Shown here in pieces: positions 22,078 to 22,350 of a DNA stretch of 22,350 bases. The position numbers were made by a program, and so were the translations under genes. Under the pieces are notes generated by a model that saw only the letters and a list, made by a program, of their open reading frames with translations, was not told the origin of the DNA and searched no databases. Position 1 is the first letter of the stretch, and each line of letters begins with the position of its first letter. Origin of the DNA: Nitrospirota bacterium (GTDB taxonomy: Bacteria > Nitrospirota > Nitrospiria > Nitrospirales > NS-4); assembly GCA_005877565.1 (NCBI GenBank), contig VBOK01000180.1, positions 1 through 22,350 of the forward strand, written 5' to 3'.

Positions 22078-22350
22078 ATGCGCTTGGGAAGAGGGAAAAC
22101 AATACTCTTCATCATTGTAGTGGCGGGAGCACTGCCGCTGCTCACCGCTGATCTCGCTTGGAGCCAGACGCCGCCCTGCGACTTCGTGACCGGGGGCGGC
22201 TTCATCGTCTTCAGCAACGGCGCTCACGGGAATTTCGGCGTGGGTGGTGGATGCAAGCAAGGTTCGCCGACCTGGGGGCATCTGGAGTACGTCGACCATG
22301 GCAGCGGACTGGACCCCACAGCGCCCACGCCCTTTAACGTGCACGGGACG
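22078..22350 (+). CDS. Secreted protein, post-COAP-1-like, C-terminus off window
   Basis: The frame is open for 91 codons from ATG 22078 to the right edge. GGGAGGTG (22065-22072) precedes the start at normal spacing. A signal peptide (KTILFIIVVAGALPLLTADL, cleavage near AWS-QT) is followed by CDFVTGGGFIVFSNGAHGNF, a Gly-rich GVGGGCK and TWGHLEYVDHG, with two mature-region Cys that could pair. This opening resembles the domain found directly after choice-of-anchor P domains in other proteins. Here it is a separate gene 36 bp downstream of the broken one, so the two probably share a transcript. Function unknown; probably surface-exposed or periplasmic. Confidence 0.75.
   Translation, partial: MRLGRGKTILFIIVVAGALPLLTADLAWSQTPPCDFVTGGGFIVFSNGAHGNFGVGGGCKQGSPTWGHLEYVDHGSGLDPTAPTPFNVHGT

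Noticed and set aside
21751..22344. A 197-codon minus-strand open frame at the right edge
   Set aside because: Antisense to two genes with clear start signals and signal peptides.

Overview
The window (about 62-65% GC by eye) looks like chromosomal core DNA from a Gram-negative, LPS-bearing, autotroph-like bacterium. I favour a Nitrospira-like member of the phylum Nitrospirota. The supports are an LptD, a split biotin carboxylase/carboxyltransferase pair, a monohaem c-type cytochrome, a MoaD-MoaE fusion, and a pair of secreted proteins resembling the 'choice-of-anchor P' and 'post-COAP' families. The taxonomic call is inference; no rRNA or other marker is present. I see no tRNA, rRNA, CRISPR array, insertion sequence or phage gene. 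Coding density is very high and the largest gap between genes is about 240 bp.

Layout. (1) 1-4199, minus strand: a biotin-dependent carboxylase operon (carboxyltransferase subunit cut by the left edge, preceded by its biotin carboxylase), then a secreted IPT/TIG-domain protein and an FmdB-type zinc-ribbon protein, each with its own promoter. (2) 4273-4880, plus: an unrecognised 184-aa protein. It converges on (3) 5021-5914, minus: a fusion of dihydroneopterin aldolase (FolB) with a class I SAM methyltransferase. (4) 6000-9021, plus: a tightly coupled molybdenum cofactor operon, moaC - moaD/moaE fusion - moaA - NicO-type metal transporter with a His-rich loop. (5) 9057-17230, plus: a probable long operon. 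It opens with a signalling module (PP2C phosphatase, FHA protein, TPR plus cyclic-nucleotide-binding protein, class II-like cyclic nucleotide phosphodiesterase) and runs into accD, folC and lptD. (6) 17257-19913, plus: a periplasmic cytochrome c, then thioredoxin and recN. (7) 19937-21263: a membrane-anchored class III adenylate cyclase. (8) 21264-22350: a hairpin-rich intergenic region, a frameshifted and internally deleted secreted-protein gene, and the start of a second secreted-protein gene cut by the right edge. The 140 bp between the convergent genes (4881-5020) holds no convincing terminator.

How the genes work together. The most interesting unit is the signalling module at 9223-12727. 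It combines a Ser/Thr phosphatase, a phospho-Thr reader, a protein joining TPRs to a cyclic-nucleotide pocket, and an enzyme that looks able to destroy cyclic nucleotides; the cyclase at 19989 could supply the ligand. It is physically linked to fatty-acid (accD), folate (folC) and outer-membrane (lptD) genes, suggesting coordination of envelope or growth functions with cyclic-nucleotide and phosphorylation state. That reading is inference.

Two regulatory patterns recur. Nearly every promoter I can pick has the form TTGAC(A/T)-N18-TANNNT. A palindrome, (A/T)TTCA(G/C)TGAA(T/A), occurs four times by eye, always between genes: over the moaC start site, twice in tandem in the thioredoxin/recN leader, and before the secreted-protein gene at 21507.
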